A DNA stretch of 64,000 nt from Halomonas sp. Bachu 37 (lineage in GTDB: Bacteria > Pseudomonadota > Gammaproteobacteria > Pseudomonadales > Halomonadaceae). The position numbers were made by a program, and so were the translations under genes. Below are positions 32,382 through 44,055 of this stretch, piece by piece. The stretch covers positions 2,170,001 to 2,234,000 of the forward strand of contig NZ_CP137552.1 of NCBI RefSeq assembly GCF_039691755.1. The letters are read 5' to 3'. Position 1 is the stretch's first letter. Each line of letters opens with the position of its first letter. Below the pieces are notes generated by a model. The model had not been told where the DNA came from, made no database searches, and was given only the letters and a program-made list of their open reading frames with translations.

Positions 32382-33725
32382 ATGCGGATATCCGTCATGC
32401 CTCCCTTTTCTGCAACGCGCGTCCTGCTGGGCGTGAGCGCCGGCATTGCCGCTTACAAGAGCGCCTCGCTCATACGTCTGCTCAAGCAGGCCGGGTGCGA
32501 AGTGCGCGTGGTGATGACCGACGGGGCCCAAGCCTTCATCACTCCCTTGACCCTGCAGGCGCTTTCCGGCGAACCCGTACGCACCTCCCTGCTCGACCCC
32601 GAAGCCGAGGCGGGCATGGGCCATATCGAGCTGGCGCGCTGGGCGGACCTGATCGTTGTCGCACCGGCCACGGCGGATCTGATGGCGCGACTGGTACACG
32701 GCATGGCCGATGACCTGCTGACGACACTGTGCCTGGCAAGCGATGCCAGCAAGATGATGGCGCCGGCCATGAACCAGGCCATGTGGCGCCACCCGGCCAC
32801 CCAGCGCAATGCCGAACAACTGGCGGCCGACGGCTGGTGGATGATCGGCCCCGACGCTGGCGACCAGGCTTGCGGCGATATCGGCCCGGGGCGCATGAGC
32901 GAGCCCGAGACGATCGCCCAGGAAGTATTGGCGAGCCTCTCCTCGCTCGGCCGCTTTCCGCTTTCCGCGACCGATTCCGCTAGCGAGCCTCTTGCCGACT
33001 CCGACCCCCGCGCCTACGTTGGCTCTGGTGGCGTGTCGAAAGCGGGGAACAATCGCCATGTGGTGATTACCGCAGGACCCACCCGCGAGCCGCTCGACCC
33101 CGTGCGCTATCTCTCCAACCACAGCTCCGGCAAGATGGGCTACGCCCTGGCCGCCGCCGCCCTGACCGCTGGCGCGCGCGTCAGCTTGATCAGCGGACCG
33201 GTCGAGCTGGCCGCGCCCAAGGGGGCGACCTTGATCCAAGTGGAGACCGCCGAACAGATGCATGCCGCCGCCCGGGAGCTGGCTCCCGAGGCGGATATCT
33301 TCATCGGCTGCGCCGCAGTCGCGGACTACCGGCTCGAAGCCCCCGCCGAGCACAAGATGAAAAAGCGCGAAGACGAAGAGACCTTGACTCTGACCCTGGT
33401 CAAGAACCCCGACATCATCGCCGCCGTGGCCGCGTTGCCGACCTCGTCACGCCCCACCCTGGTGGTCGGTTTCGCCGCCGAGACCCGCGACGTGGAGCGT
33501 TACGCCCGTGACAAGCTCATGCGCAAGGGGCTCGACATGATCGTGGCCAACGATGTCTCCCAGGCCGGACTTGGCTTCGGCAGCGACGTCAACGCCGCCT
33601 GGGTCCTGTGGCGTACCCCGCAGGGAACGCACAGCGATGCACTGCCCGCCCAACCCAAGCGCCAGCTCGCCGCCACCATCGTTCACCGCGCACTCGATCT
33701 GCTCGTCCCCGGAGAAACCTCATGA
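32382..33725 (+). CDS. coaBC: Bifunctional phosphopantothenoylcysteine decarboxylase / phosphopantothenate-cysteine ligase
   Basis: Makes 4'-phosphopantetheine for coenzyme A. The 447-aa fusion has an N-terminal flavoprotein CoaC domain ([30 protein letters not shown] with the catalytic region) and a C-terminal CoaB domain ([20 protein letters not shown], then [10 protein letters not shown]). Between them is a linker of about 40 residues rich in Ser, Ala and Asp (about 185-225), longer than in E. coli. The first ATG is used; one five codons later is possible. Its stop overlaps dut in ATGA. Confidence 0.95.
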   Translation: MRISVMPPFSATRVLLGVSAGIAAYKSASLIRLLKQAGCEVRVVMTDGAQAFITPLTLQALSGEPVRTSLLDPEAEAGMGHIELARWADLIVVAPATADLMARLVHGMADDLLTTLCLASDASKMMAPAMNQAMWRHPATQRNAEQLAADGWWMIGPDAGDQACGDIGPGRMSEPETIAQEVLASLSSLGRFPLSATDSASEPLADSDPRAYVGSGGVSKAGNNRHVVITAGPTREPLDPVRYLSNHSSGKMGYALAAAALTAGARVSLISGPVELAAPKGATLIQVETAEQMHAAARELAPEADIFIGCAAVADYRLEAPAEHKMKKREDEETLTLTLVKNPDIIAAVAALPTSSRPTLVVGFAAETRDVERYARDKLMRKGLDMIVANDVSQAGLGFGSDVNAAWVLWRTPQGTHSDALPAQPKRQLAATIVHRALDLLVPGETS

Positions 33726-34186
33726 CCCTACCGCCCTCACCGCGGCTGCAATTCAAGTTGCTCGACGAGCGCATGCGCGACTATCTTCCTCGGTATGCCA
33801 CCGCCGGCTCCGCCGGCATGGACCTGCACGCCTTGCTGGACGAGCCGTTACGGCTGGAGCCGGGCCAGTGCGAACTGGTGCGTACCGGACTGGCCATCCA
33901 TATCGGCGATCCGGCGCTGGCCGGCATGATCCTGCCCCGCTCCGGCCTGGGGCACAAGCACGGCATCGTGCTCGGCAACCTGGTCGGCCTCATCGACTCC
34001 GACTACCAGGGTGAGCTGATGATCTCGGTATGGAACCGCGGCGCCACCGCCTTCCGCCTCGCCCCGTTCGAGCGCCTGGCACAGTACGTGCTTGTACCTG
34101 TGGTGCAGGCCGAGTTGCAGCTGGTGGAGCAGTTTGACGACAGCATCCGTGGCAGTGGCGGCTTCGGCAGCACGGGCTCCCACTGA
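33722..34186 (+). CDS. dut: dUTP diphosphatase
   Basis: Homotrimeric enzyme that hydrolyses dUTP to dUMP, keeping uracil out of DNA and feeding thymidylate synthesis. It is 154 aa from the ATG at 33722. The five trimeric dUTPase motifs are present: [54 protein letters not shown], and the C-terminal glycine-rich [12 protein letters not shown]. Its ATG overlaps the coaBC stop by 4 bp. Confidence 0.97.
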   Translation: MTLPPSPRLQFKLLDERMRDYLPRYATAGSAGMDLHALLDEPLRLEPGQCELVRTGLAIHIGDPALAGMILPRSGLGHKHGIVLGNLVGLIDSDYQGELMISVWNRGATAFRLAPFERLAQYVLVPVVQAELQLVEQFDDSIRGSGGFGSTGSH

Positions 34187-34214
34187 ACCTTTCACCTTAC
34201 AAGCAGGGACGACC

Positions 34215-35639
34215 ATGACTTCAGCCTCCGACTCTTCTACGTCGCCATCCGCCGACACCACGCCGTCGGTACCCGCCTCCATCTTCCGCGCTTATGACAT
34301 CCGCGGCATCGTCGACGAAACCTTGACCGAAGCGGGCGTCGAGCAGATCGGCCGCGCCATCGGCAGTGAAGCCGCCGCTCGCGGCGAATCCACCGTCGTC
34401 GTGGCCCGTGACGGCCGCCTTTCCGGCCCGCGCCTGCAAGCCGCGCTGATGCGCGGGCTCAACGCCGCCGGACGCAACGTGGTGGATATCGGCATGGTTC
34501 CCACGCCGGTGCTCTACTTCGCCACCCATATCATCGAGGGCACAAGCTCCGGGGTGATGGTCACCGGCAGCCACAACCCGCCCGACTACAATGGCTTCAA
34601 GATCGTCCTCGGCGGCGAAACGCTCTCCGGCGACACCATTACCGCCTTGTACCAGCGCATTCGCGATAACCAGCTGGAGAGCGGCCAGGGCGATATCCGC
34701 CAGGAAGACGTTCGCGATGCCTACCTCGAGCGCATCCTCGGCGACGTCAAACTGGCCCGCCCGCTCAAGGCAGTGGTCGACTGCGGTAACGGCGTGGCCG
34801 GCGAGCTTGGCCCGAAGCTGGTGGAGCGGCTGGGCGCCGAGACCATTCCGCTGTTCGCCGAGATCGACGGCAACTTTCCCAACCACCACCCCGACCCCGG
34901 CAAGCCGGAAAACCTGCAGGACTTGATTCGCAGCGTTCAGGAGACCGGGGCCGATATCGGCCTGGCCTTCGATGGCGACGGCGACCGGCTGGGGGTGATC
35001 ACGCCCAGCGGCAAGCTGATCTATCCCGACCACCTGCTCATGGCCTTCGCCACCGACATGCTCACGCGCAACCCCGGGGCCAAGGTCATCTTCGACGTCA
35101 AGTGTACCGGCAACCTGACCCAGGTGATCGCCGATGCCGGTGGCGAGCCGGAAATGTGGCGTACCGGCCACTCGCTGATCAAGGCGCGCATGAAGGAAAC
35201 CGGCGCCCAGCTGGCCGGCGAGATGAGCGGTCACATCTTCTTCAAGGAGCGCTGGTACGGTTTCGACGACGGCCTTTACGCCGCCGCCCGCCTGCTCGAG
35301 ATCCTGGCCAACCAACCAGAGGATGCCGATACTTTCATCGAGAGCTTCCCCCAGGACATCGGCACACCGGAAATCAACATTACCGTCACCGACGACACCA
35401 AGTTCGACCTGGTGGCGAGACTTGCCCGGGAAGGCGACTTCGGCGAAGGTGTCAAGACCACGCTCGACGGCATTCGTGTGGACTATCCCGATGGCTGGGG
35501 ACTGTGCCGCGCCTCCAACACTACGCCGGTACTGGTGCTGCGCTTCGAAGGCAAGAACGATGCCGCCCTGGCACGCATCCGCCAGCAGTTCGCCGCGGCC
35601 CTCAAGCAGGTCGCCGACGACCTGGAGATACCGCTCTAA
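34215..35639 (+). CDS. algC: Phosphomannomutase/phosphoglucomutase
   Basis: Interconverts hexose 1- and 6-phosphates, feeding LPS, exopolysaccharide or alginate-type sugars. The 474-aa protein has the active-site serine in VTGSHNPPDYNGFKI (phosphorylated during catalysis), the metal loop FDGDGDRLGVI, and GEMSGHIFFKERWYG for sugar recognition. I start at the ATG at 34215; the open frame upstream is within dut. The N-terminal 20 residues are Ser/Thr-rich. Place in coaBC-dut-algC-argB matches Pseudomonas AlgC. Confidence 0.94.
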   Translation: MTSASDSSTSPSADTTPSVPASIFRAYDIRGIVDETLTEAGVEQIGRAIGSEAAARGESTVVVARDGRLSGPRLQAALMRGLNAAGRNVVDIGMVPTPVLYFATHIIEGTSSGVMVTGSHNPPDYNGFKIVLGGETLSGDTITALYQRIRDNQLESGQGDIRQEDVRDAYLERILGDVKLARPLKAVVDCGNGVAGELGPKLVERLGAETIPLFAEIDGNFPNHHPDPGKPENLQDLIRSVQETGADIGLAFDGDGDRLGVITPSGKLIYPDHLLMAFATDMLTRNPGAKVIFDVKCTGNLTQVIADAGGEPEMWRTGHSLIKARMKETGAQLAGEMSGHIFFKERWYGFDDGLYAAARLLEILANQPEDADTFIESFPQDIGTPEINITVTDDTKFDLVARLAREGDFGEGVKTTLDGIRVDYPDGWGLCRASNTTPVLVLRFEGKNDAALARIRQQFAAALKQVADDLEIPL

Positions 35640-36733
<1,094 letters not shown>

Positions 36734-36751
36734 GGCAGCGAGGTTATTGCC

Positions 36752-37360
36752 ATGACAGAAGAACACAAACCCCGCCGCCGCGAACAGATTCTCCAGGCCC
36801 TGGCATTGATGCTGGAAGAGGATAGCGGCAAGCGCATCACCACCGCCGCGCTGGCCCGCCAGGTAGGCGTCTCCGAAGCGGCGCTCTACCGCCACTTTCC
36901 CAGCAAGGCGCGGATGTTCGAAGGCTTGATCGACTTCATCGAGGAGAACCTGTTCGCCCGCATCACGCGCATTCTGGAGGAAGTCCCCGATACCCTGGCG
37001 CGCTGCCATACCATCATCACGCTGCTACTGGGCTTCGCCGAGAAGAATCCCGGGCTCTCCAGGGTAATGGGCGGAGATGTGCTCACCGGCGAAACCGCCC
37101 GCCTGCGCCAGCGCATCCATCAGCTGTTCGAGCGCCTGGAAACCCAGCTCAAGCAGGTACTGCGCGAAGCGGAACTACGCGAAGGGCTACGCCCTACCAT
37201 CACCGCCTCGGCAGCCGCCAACCTGTTGATGGCCCAGGCGGAAGGGCGCATCTCGCAGTACGTGCGAAGCGATTTCCAGCGTCTGCCCACCGAGCATTGG
37301 GAAGATCAGTGGGTGCTGCTCTCCGCCCAGCTATTGCATCCGGTAGCGCAGCCGGCCTGA
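36752..37360 (+). CDS. slmA: Nucleoid occlusion factor SlmA
   Basis: TetR-family DNA-binding protein that blocks FtsZ ring assembly over the nucleoid. The 202-aa protein has [17 protein letters not shown], the helix-turn-helix [20 protein letters not shown], then [16 protein letters not shown]. In E. coli slmA sits in the dut region (dfp-dut-slmA); here the same neighbourhood is kept with algC and argB inserted. Its co-location with zapB, ftsEX and ftsY nearby gives a division-rich stretch. Confidence 0.95.
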   Translation: MTEEHKPRRREQILQALALMLEEDSGKRITTAALARQVGVSEAALYRHFPSKARMFEGLIDFIEENLFARITRILEEVPDTLARCHTIITLLLGFAEKNPGLSRVMGGDVLTGETARLRQRIHQLFERLETQLKQVLREAELREGLRPTITASAAANLLMAQAEGRISQYVRSDFQRLPTEHWEDQWVLLSAQLLHPVAQPA

Positions 37361-37393
37361 ACGACGCCAGTTTGTACGAGGCAGCAACAATGC

Positions 37394-37421
37394 TTGACCC
37401 CGGCACAAGGGCCGGGGTCAA
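37394..37421. terminator. Bidirectional terminator between slmA and rpoH
   Basis: Perfect 11-bp inverted repeat TTGACCCCGGC-ACAAGG-GCCGGGGTCAA, placed between the convergent stops of slmA (37360) and rpoH (37480). The AA/TT ends of the stem are the only U-like tract. Confidence 0.75.
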
Positions 37422-37479
37422 GGGGCGGGAGAGAGCCTGAGAGATCAAGAGCGCTAAAAGGGAGAACCGCAGCGGCCGA

Positions 37480-38346
37480 TCAGGCCGCCAGCGTATCTCC
37501 CATTTTCTGACGGATCTTTTTCATGGCGTTCTTTTCCAGCTGTCGGATACGCTCGGCGCTGACACCATAGACATCAGCCAGATCGTGCAGGGTGGCCTTT
37601 TCCTCGGCCAGCCAGCGACGCTGGAGGATGTCTCGAGAGCGATCATCCAGCAGCTCCAGGGCGCCTTGCAAGCGGCGCGTGGAATCCGCTTCGAAATCGC
37701 TGTCCTCCAGCTGCGCGGCCGGGTCGGAGGCGGCGTCGTCGAGATAATGTACCGGTGCCTGGTAGACGCTGTCCTCGTCTTCGCCCGGCGAGGCATCGAA
37801 GCCTGCGTCGTAGGCGGAAAGACGCCCTTCCATGTCGCGCACGACCTCGGGCTTGACATCGAGGTCCTTGGCGATGGCATCGACTTCGTCGTTGTTCAAC
37901 CAGGCCAGGCGCTTCTTGGCGCTGCGCAGATTGAAGAACAGCTTGCGCTGCGCCTTGGTGGTGGCAATCTTGACGATGCGCCAGTTGCGCAGCACGAATT
38001 CGTGGATTTCCGCCTTGATCCAGTGCACTGCGAACGATACCAGGCGCACGCCCTGGTTGGGGTCGAAGCGCTTGACGGCTTTCATCAAACCGACGTTGCC
38101 TTCCTGGATCAAATCCGCCTGGGGCAAGCCATAACCGGAATAACTGCGTGCGATGTGCACCACGAACCGCAGGTGCGACAGCACCAGGCGACGTGCCGCT
38201 TCAAGATCACCCTCGTCATACAAGCGATACGCCAGCTCACGCTCCTCCTGGGCGGTAAGCACGGGGATGCCGTTGACGGCTTGAATATAGCCGCCCAGGT
38301 CGTGCCCCGGAGAAAGCTGTCCCACCGGTAGAAGACTATTGCTCAT
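37480..38346 (-). CDS. rpoH: RNA polymerase sigma factor RpoH (sigma-32)
   Basis: Heat-shock sigma factor. The 288-aa protein starts at the ATG at 38346. It has region 2 ([20 protein letters not shown]), the RpoH box [14 protein letters not shown] just after 130, and a C-terminal region 4 helix-turn-helix ending [20 protein letters not shown]. Upstream in-frame codons to 38397 are not family-like. It lies 92 bp downstream of ftsX, as in E. coli. Sites matching its consensus precede grpE and dnaK in this window. Confidence 0.97.
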   Translation of the reverse strand: MSNSLLPVGQLSPGHDLGGYIQAVNGIPVLTAQEERELAYRLYDEGDLEAARRLVLSHLRFVVHIARSYSGYGLPQADLIQEGNVGLMKAVKRFDPNQGVRLVSFAVHWIKAEIHEFVLRNWRIVKIATTKAQRKLFFNLRSAKKRLAWLNNDEVDAIAKDLDVKPEVVRDMEGRLSAYDAGFDASPGEDEDSVYQAPVHYLDDAASDPAAQLEDSDFEADSTRRLQGALELLDDRSRDILQRRWLAEEKATLHDLADVYGVSAERIRQLEKNAMKKIRQKMGDTLAA

Positions 38347-38437
38347 GTGCAGGATGTCTCCCTGTAAACCCGTTTCTGTCACTATAGGACACCGCATGCA
38401 ACACGATGTTCCCTATTTGCTCAGTATGCCAGCGGGC

Positions 38438-39412
38438 CTAACGTGCCCGCATGCTGGCAAGGTGACGGCTTACCGCCAGCCAGGCGCCTAGCCAGCCTAG
38501 TAGTGTACTGCAAGATAGCAGGATTGTAGAGCCTGCCAAGTCCAGCTGGGGCAGGCTGAAGCCCGCGCCGTAACTTGCCGCCAGCGCCGCCACCGGCAGC
38601 GAAAGCCAATGGTTGCCCAGGGTCAACAGGCCTAGTGCCAAAATCCCGCCGCCCAGGCCGTACCAGGCACCGCTGTACAGGAAGGGACGGCGCACGAAGG
38701 CATGCGTGGCACCGATCAGCATCACCACTTCGATCTCCCGCCGTCGGCTCTCCACCGCCAGACGTATCGTATTGCCCACTACCAGCAACACGCCGAACCC
38801 GAACAGCACGCCCAGCGCGAGGGCCAGCCGTCGCCCGAGCTCGGCCAGGTGGCGCAGGCGCTCGATCCAGGCGAGATCCAGGCGCACCTCGTCGACCCCC
38901 GTCATCTCCTCCAGGGCCTCGGCCAGGCGTTGCATCGCCTGGGGCTCTGGCACGGCGGGGCGTACTACGATACTGGCGGGCAGCGGGTTATCCTCGAGTC
39001 CGTCGAGGGCATCCGCCAGCCCCAGCGCCTGCTGGAACTCCGCCATGCCTTGCTCGGCGCTTACCAGGCGTGTGGTCATTACCGCCGGGTGCGCGGCGAT
39101 TGCCTCGTCGACTCGGGCGGCCTGGGACTGGTCCACCTCGCGTGCCAGGTAGACGGTCAGAGTGGCACTCTCTTCGAGTTCGGCATCCAGCAGGCGAGCG
39201 CTATCCAGGGTCAGCCACAGGGCGGCTGGCAGGACCAGCGCGATAGCGATGGCCAGCATGGTCAGCAAGTTGCCTAACGGTTGCTTGACCAGGCGGCGGG
39301 CGCTATCCACCAGCATGGCGCGATGGTGGCGGGCCCAGGCGCGCAGACGGCTGCGCGCCTGGGGCGCATGGCTCTGGGCACCGCGTTTGGGAGTCGGGGA
39401 AGCGTGTCTCAT
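38438..39412 (-). CDS. ftsX: Cell division protein FtsX
   Basis: Membrane part of the ABC-like FtsEX complex, which activates murein hydrolases at the septum. The 324-aa protein has a cytoplasmic basic N-terminus (about 1-45), a first membrane helix (LLTMLAIAIALVLPAALWL), a periplasmic loop (about 70-175), and three C-terminal helices including LGVLFGFGVLLVVGNTI, followed by the family turn RRREIEVVMLIGATHAFVRR. Its ATG overlaps the ftsE stop by 4 bp. Confidence 0.95.
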   Translation of the reverse strand: MRHASPTPKRGAQSHAPQARSRLRAWARHHRAMLVDSARRLVKQPLGNLLTMLAIAIALVLPAALWLTLDSARLLDAELEESATLTVYLAREVDQSQAARVDEAIAAHPAVMTTRLVSAEQGMAEFQQALGLADALDGLEDNPLPASIVVRPAVPEPQAMQRLAEALEEMTGVDEVRLDLAWIERLRHLAELGRRLALALGVLFGFGVLLVVGNTIRLAVESRRREIEVVMLIGATHAFVRRPFLYSGAWYGLGGGILALGLLTLGNHWLSLPVAALAASYGAGFSLPQLDLAGSTILLSCSTLLGWLGAWLAVSRHLASMRAR

Positions 39413-40073
39413 ACGGGCTTCTCATCCGCGACCAGGCGGCCATCGCGCAAGCGCAGGATACGATGGCGCAACCTGGCGATCAGGGCGAGATCGTGGCTGG
39501 CGATCATGACAGTGGTACCGATACGATTAAAATCCTCGAACAACCCCATGATATCGGCGGAAAGCTGCGGGTCCAGGTTGCCGGTGGGTTCGTCGGCCAG
39601 CAACAGCGCTGGCTTGTTGACCACCGCCCGAGCGATCCCCACCCGCTGCTGCTCGCCGCCGGAAAGCTCGATAGGCAGGGCCTTTTCACGGTGCAGCAAG
39701 CCCACCTTGTCGAGGGCGGCACGGACGCGGCGCGCGGCTTCACGGGGCTCGGTGCCCTGGATTTCCAGCGGCAAGGCGACATTGGCGAAAATGTTGCGGT
39801 CGAACAACAGCTGGTGATCCTGAAACACCACGCCGACCTGGCGGCGGTAGAAAGGCACTTGGCTGGCGTGAAGCCGGGCGATATCGTGTCCGGCCACCAC
39901 CACCCTGCCGCGGCTGGGCCGCTCCAGGCGCATTATCAGGCGCAACAGCGAGCTTTTCCCGGCCCCCGAGTGGCCGGTGAGAAATACCATCTCGCCGCGG
40001 GAAACGCGAAAGTCCAGATTGGCCAGCGCTTCGAAACGGCCCCCGTAGCGCTTGCCCACATGCTCGAACGCGA

Positions 40074-40077
<4 letters not shown>
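39409..40077 (-). CDS. ftsE: Cell division ATP-binding protein FtsE
   Basis: ATPase partner of FtsX. The 222-aa protein has Walker [14 protein letters not shown] (about 36-48), the signature [13 protein letters not shown], and Walker [15 protein letters not shown] with the switch His in [10 protein letters not shown]. It starts at ATG 40077, overlapping the ftsY stop by 4 bp. The order ftsY-ftsE-ftsX-rpoH is the classic gammaproteobacterial cluster. Confidence 0.98.
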
Positions 40078-41357
<1,280 letters not shown>

Positions 41358-41447
41358 GAGTGGAATCCGACTTCAAGGGGTGAACGTTTGCTCCATCCTA
41401 ACATTGCGCATCGAGACTTGGGACACGCAAGCCGCTACAATCGCCCC

Positions 41448-42056
41448 ATGACACGCAAACGCCAGAATTCAGGCCGAGAAAGGTCTTCTCGCTCCCAGCC
41501 GCAGGCTCGCTCAGGCGGCAAGCTACGCATCATCGGCGGCGAATTTCGTCGACGGTTGCTGCCGGTGCTGGAAAGCCCCGGCTTGCGACCGACGCCCGAC
41601 CGAGTCCGCGAAACCCTATTCAACTGGCTGGGCCCGCAACTGGGCGGAGCCCGGGCGCTGGATCTGTTCGCCGGCACCGGCGCCCTGGGAATCGAGGCGC
41701 TGTCCCGAGGGGCGGCTGAAGTGCAGTTCGTGGAGCGCGACCCGCAGGTCGCCGAGCAACTGCGCGCCAATCTGGTCTCGCTAGCCCTGGATCAACCAGT
41801 GACGGCACAGGACGCCAGCGCTTTTCTCGCCACCTCACAGCAGCCATTTTCGCTGGTGTTCCTCGACCCGCCCTTCCATCAAGGCCTGGCGGCACCTTGT
41901 TGCGCCGCCCTGGAAAACGGCTGGTTGACGGAGCAGGCTTACATCTACCTGGAAACGGAAGCCTCGCTTTCTCCCCAGGTGCCCGCCAGCTGGCAGCTGC
42001 ATCGTGAAACCCGGGCCGGCGAGGGTATCGCCAGGCTTTATCGGCGAGACGCCTGA
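41448..42056 (+). CDS. rsmD: 16S rRNA (guanine-966-N2)-methyltransferase
   Basis: Methylates G966 of 16S rRNA late in 30S assembly. The 202-aa product has a basic N-terminal tail, then GGKLRIIGGEFRRRLL, RPTPDRVRETLFNWL, the SAM loop DLFAGTGALGIEALSRGA and the catalytic VFLDPPFHQG. The start is the ATG at 41448; longer frames upstream lie over ftsY. It is divergent from ftsY across 90 bp, as in E. coli. Confidence 0.96.
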   Translation: MTRKRQNSGRERSSRSQPQARSGGKLRIIGGEFRRRLLPVLESPGLRPTPDRVRETLFNWLGPQLGGARALDLFAGTGALGIEALSRGAAEVQFVERDPQVAEQLRANLVSLALDQPVTAQDASAFLATSQQPFSLVFLDPPFHQGLAAPCCAALENGWLTEQAYIYLETEASLSPQVPASWQLHRETRAGEGIARLYRRDA

Positions 42057-42160
42057 ACCAGCGAAAACATTCTTGTGGCCGCACGGGAGTCACGTTACGC
42101 TCGCCCTATCTCTGCACCCGCTGTCTTTCGATGGCAATACCGTTACCGATGGAGGTACGA

Positions 42161-42337
42161 ATGAGCCTGGAACTGTTCTCCCAGCTTGAGCAAAAAGTCA
42201 CCAGCGCCGTGGAAACGCTGGAACTGATGAAGCTGGAAAACGACGAGCTACGCAGTGAAAATGCGCGCCTCAAGCAGGAACATGAAGAGTGGGAAAACCG
42301 CCTGAAGGGATTGTTGGGCAAGTTCCACGAGGCATAG
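42161..42337 (+). CDS. zapB: Cell division protein ZapB-like
   Basis: Short coiled-coil protein that in E. coli joins the Z-ring through ZapA. It is 58 aa from the ATG at 42161, with GGAGG five bases upstream. The sequence is one continuous heptad coil (MSLELFSQLEQKVTSAVETL, then LKQEHEEWENRLKGLLG). E. coli ZapB is 81 aa, so this is a short version; the open frame continues upstream but without a ribosome-binding site. Confidence 0.8.
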   Translation: MSLELFSQLEQKVTSAVETLELMKLENDELRSENARLKQEHEEWENRLKGLLGKFHEA

Positions 42338-42351
42338 AGCGATAGCGGCGC

Positions 42352-42867
42352 CTAATCGACAACCGGCGATACAAGCCGCGACATCAGCAACGCATCCTCA
42401 CGCGCGGTCTGAGGCGGCACAGGAGGATAATACCCCTTGCGACGACCATCGATGCTGAATCCGCCCTGTCGATATAGCGCGATGGCGGCCGCGTTGGTCG
42501 CGCGCACTTCCAGCAAGAGTCGCTCGCTGCCCCAGCGGGATGCCGTCTCGACCAGCGCTTGCAGCAGCAGGCGCCCCAGCCCCCAGCGCCGGGCATCGGG
42601 CGCCACGCCCAGCGCCAGCAATTCGGCATCGAACGGCTGGCGCGCCAGCCAGGCATAGCCCAGCAGTGAAGCGTTCTCGCCACTTTCGGGTTCCCGCCAT
42701 ATCCCCAGCACCGTCGCTTGCGGGTCGCTCAGTGCCATCGCCAGCTGGCTTTCGCTCATGCCGCTGCCGGCGCGGGACTCAAGGTCGACAAGGGCGGCCT
42801 GGTGGGTTTCATCGAGCCTCTCCAATGTCATCGCCTCCCCCTCTTCCCCATCTGGCGCAAGCGTCAT
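42352..42867 (-). CDS. rimI: Ribosomal-protein-alanine N-acetyltransferase-like GNAT
   Basis: GNAT acetyltransferase; in E. coli RimI acetylates the N-terminal Ala of ribosomal protein S18. The 171-aa product has the acetyl-CoA loop VAPDARRWGLGRLLLQALVE, then LLLEVRATNAAAIALYRQGG and the C-terminal RRKGYYPPVPPQTAREDALL, all RimI-like. It starts at the ATG at 42867, overlapping the stop of the upstream gene by 4 bp. That gene is a HolD candidate, matching the holD-rimI order. Confidence 0.92.
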   Translation of the reverse strand: MTLAPDGEEGEAMTLERLDETHQAALVDLESRAGSGMSESQLAMALSDPQATVLGIWREPESGENASLLGYAWLARQPFDAELLALGVAPDARRWGLGRLLLQALVETASRWGSERLLLEVRATNAAAIALYRQGGFSIDGRRKGYYPPVPPQTAREDALLMSRLVSPVVD

Positions 42868-43694
42868 GTGGCTTGCCGCTCCTCGCCCTCGCGCCATAAT
42901 GTGGCGAGTGCCTGCAGCTGCGGCCAGGAGGAGCGTTTCAGCTCGGCATTGCGGCTCAGCTCGGCAAGAGCGGGCAAGTGGCTGATGGGCAAACCCAGCG
43001 TCCGGCTATGCGCCTCTTCTTCTGCCATGACCGGTGCCACCGGACTCGTTTCATCCGCACCCAGCCATAGCAACCGGGTGGGCGCCCAGCCTCGCCGGGC
43101 ACAACCCGCGACGAAGGCCTGCAGGCCCTCCTGCGCCTCTTCTAGGGAAGCGCCTTGGGACATCCCTTCAAGCTCCAGCTGCGGCCACTGGAACACGTCG
43201 AATTCGGGCGGGCTGGGCAAACCAATACCGGCGGTCTGCAACATCGCATGCAGCAAGCGCCGCTCTACCTGACCAGGCTCGGATGTCTGCAACACCAGCC
43301 AACGCCCGCCCAGGCAGGCCACATGCAGCACAAAGCGCAGTGGTGGCGAAAGGGATGGCGTGGATGCCCGAGGGGCCGACAGCTCAGCAGAGGCTTCAGC
43401 GGGGGTATCTTCCGTAGCTTCCTGTGAGCCGATATTCAGCAGCTGGCGCGCTCGCTGGCGAACGGGCTGGGGCGCGGCAACATGGGATACCTTCGCCGCA
43501 GCATCCGCCGCGGTGGCCTGTTGCGCCTCATCCAGCAGGGCATGCAGCTTGTCGCTCGGCGCACGAACCTCTTCTACCGTTTCTTCCCAGGAGCAGGTCG
43601 GCGTGGGCCTGGCGTTGGGCAGCCGGTAGCGCGATGCCCAGGAGGTCAGACCCATGGCATCCAGATACTGCCGACGTTGCGGCTCGCCGATCAC
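42864..43694 (-). CDS. Probable DNA polymerase III psi subunit (HolD-like)
   Basis: 276 aa. The only strongly familiar part is the N-terminus RRQYLDAMGLTSWASRY, which resembles the E. coli HolD start LQQLGITQWSLR. The middle (about 50-125) is low-complexity and rich in Ala, Ser and Glu; the C-terminal half is more folded (RFVLHVACLGGRWLVLQ). It is directly upstream of rimI, the place of holD in E. coli and of the divergent psi subunit reported in Pseudomonas aeruginosa. I start at the GTG at 43694, 11 bp after the bolA stop; an ATG at 43766 would overlap bolA. In the cell psi links the clamp loader to SSB. Confidence 0.65.
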   Translation of the reverse strand: MIGEPQRRQYLDAMGLTSWASRYRLPNARPTPTCSWEETVEEVRAPSDKLHALLDEAQQATAADAAAKVSHVAAPQPVRQRARQLLNIGSQEATEDTPAEASAELSAPRASTPSLSPPLRFVLHVACLGGRWLVLQTSEPGQVERRLLHAMLQTAGIGLPSPPEFDVFQWPQLELEGMSQGASLEEAQEGLQAFVAGCARRGWAPTRLLWLGADETSPVAPVMAEEEAHSRTLGLPISHLPALAELSRNAELKRSSWPQLQALATLWREGEERQAT

Positions 43695-43705
43695 GCAAGC
43701 ACCGC

Positions 43706-44014
43706 CTATTGGCCAACGCCACGGCAGTTGGGAGAGGCGGGACGTGACCCGCCTCGAGCTTCCCATTCCGCGGGAGTATAGAGATGCAGCGCCAGGGCAT
43801 GCACCGGGCCGGACAGTTCCTCGGCCAGCAGGGAGTAGATCTGCTGATGACGTTTCACCGGCATCATCCCGTCGAAGCGCTCGCTGACCAGGGTCACCTT
43901 GAAATGGGTTTCGGAATTGGCCGGCACATTGTGCATGTGGCTTTCGTTTTCCACATAGGCATGGAGCGGATCCAGCGCCTGGAGCTTGGTTTCAATCAGT
44001 GCCTGAATGGTCAT
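43706..44014 (-). CDS. bolA: BolA family protein
   Basis: 102 aa. The class II KH-like fold shows the invariant His in SETHFKVTLVSERFDGM, RHQQIYSLLAEEL and HALALHLYTPAEW. BolA proteins bind [2Fe-2S] clusters with monothiol glutaredoxins and some bind DNA. The last 13 residues (GGSRPASPNCRGV) are a non-conserved tail. It is upstream of the HolD-like gene on the same strand. Confidence 0.92.
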   Translation of the reverse strand: MTIQALIETKLQALDPLHAYVENESHMHNVPANSETHFKVTLVSERFDGMMPVKRHQQIYSLLAEELSGPVHALALHLYTPAEWEARGGSRPASPNCRGVGQ

Positions 44015-44055
44015 GACCCTCTCCTGAAGAGAACAACTCGCGCAATTGTACGCGT

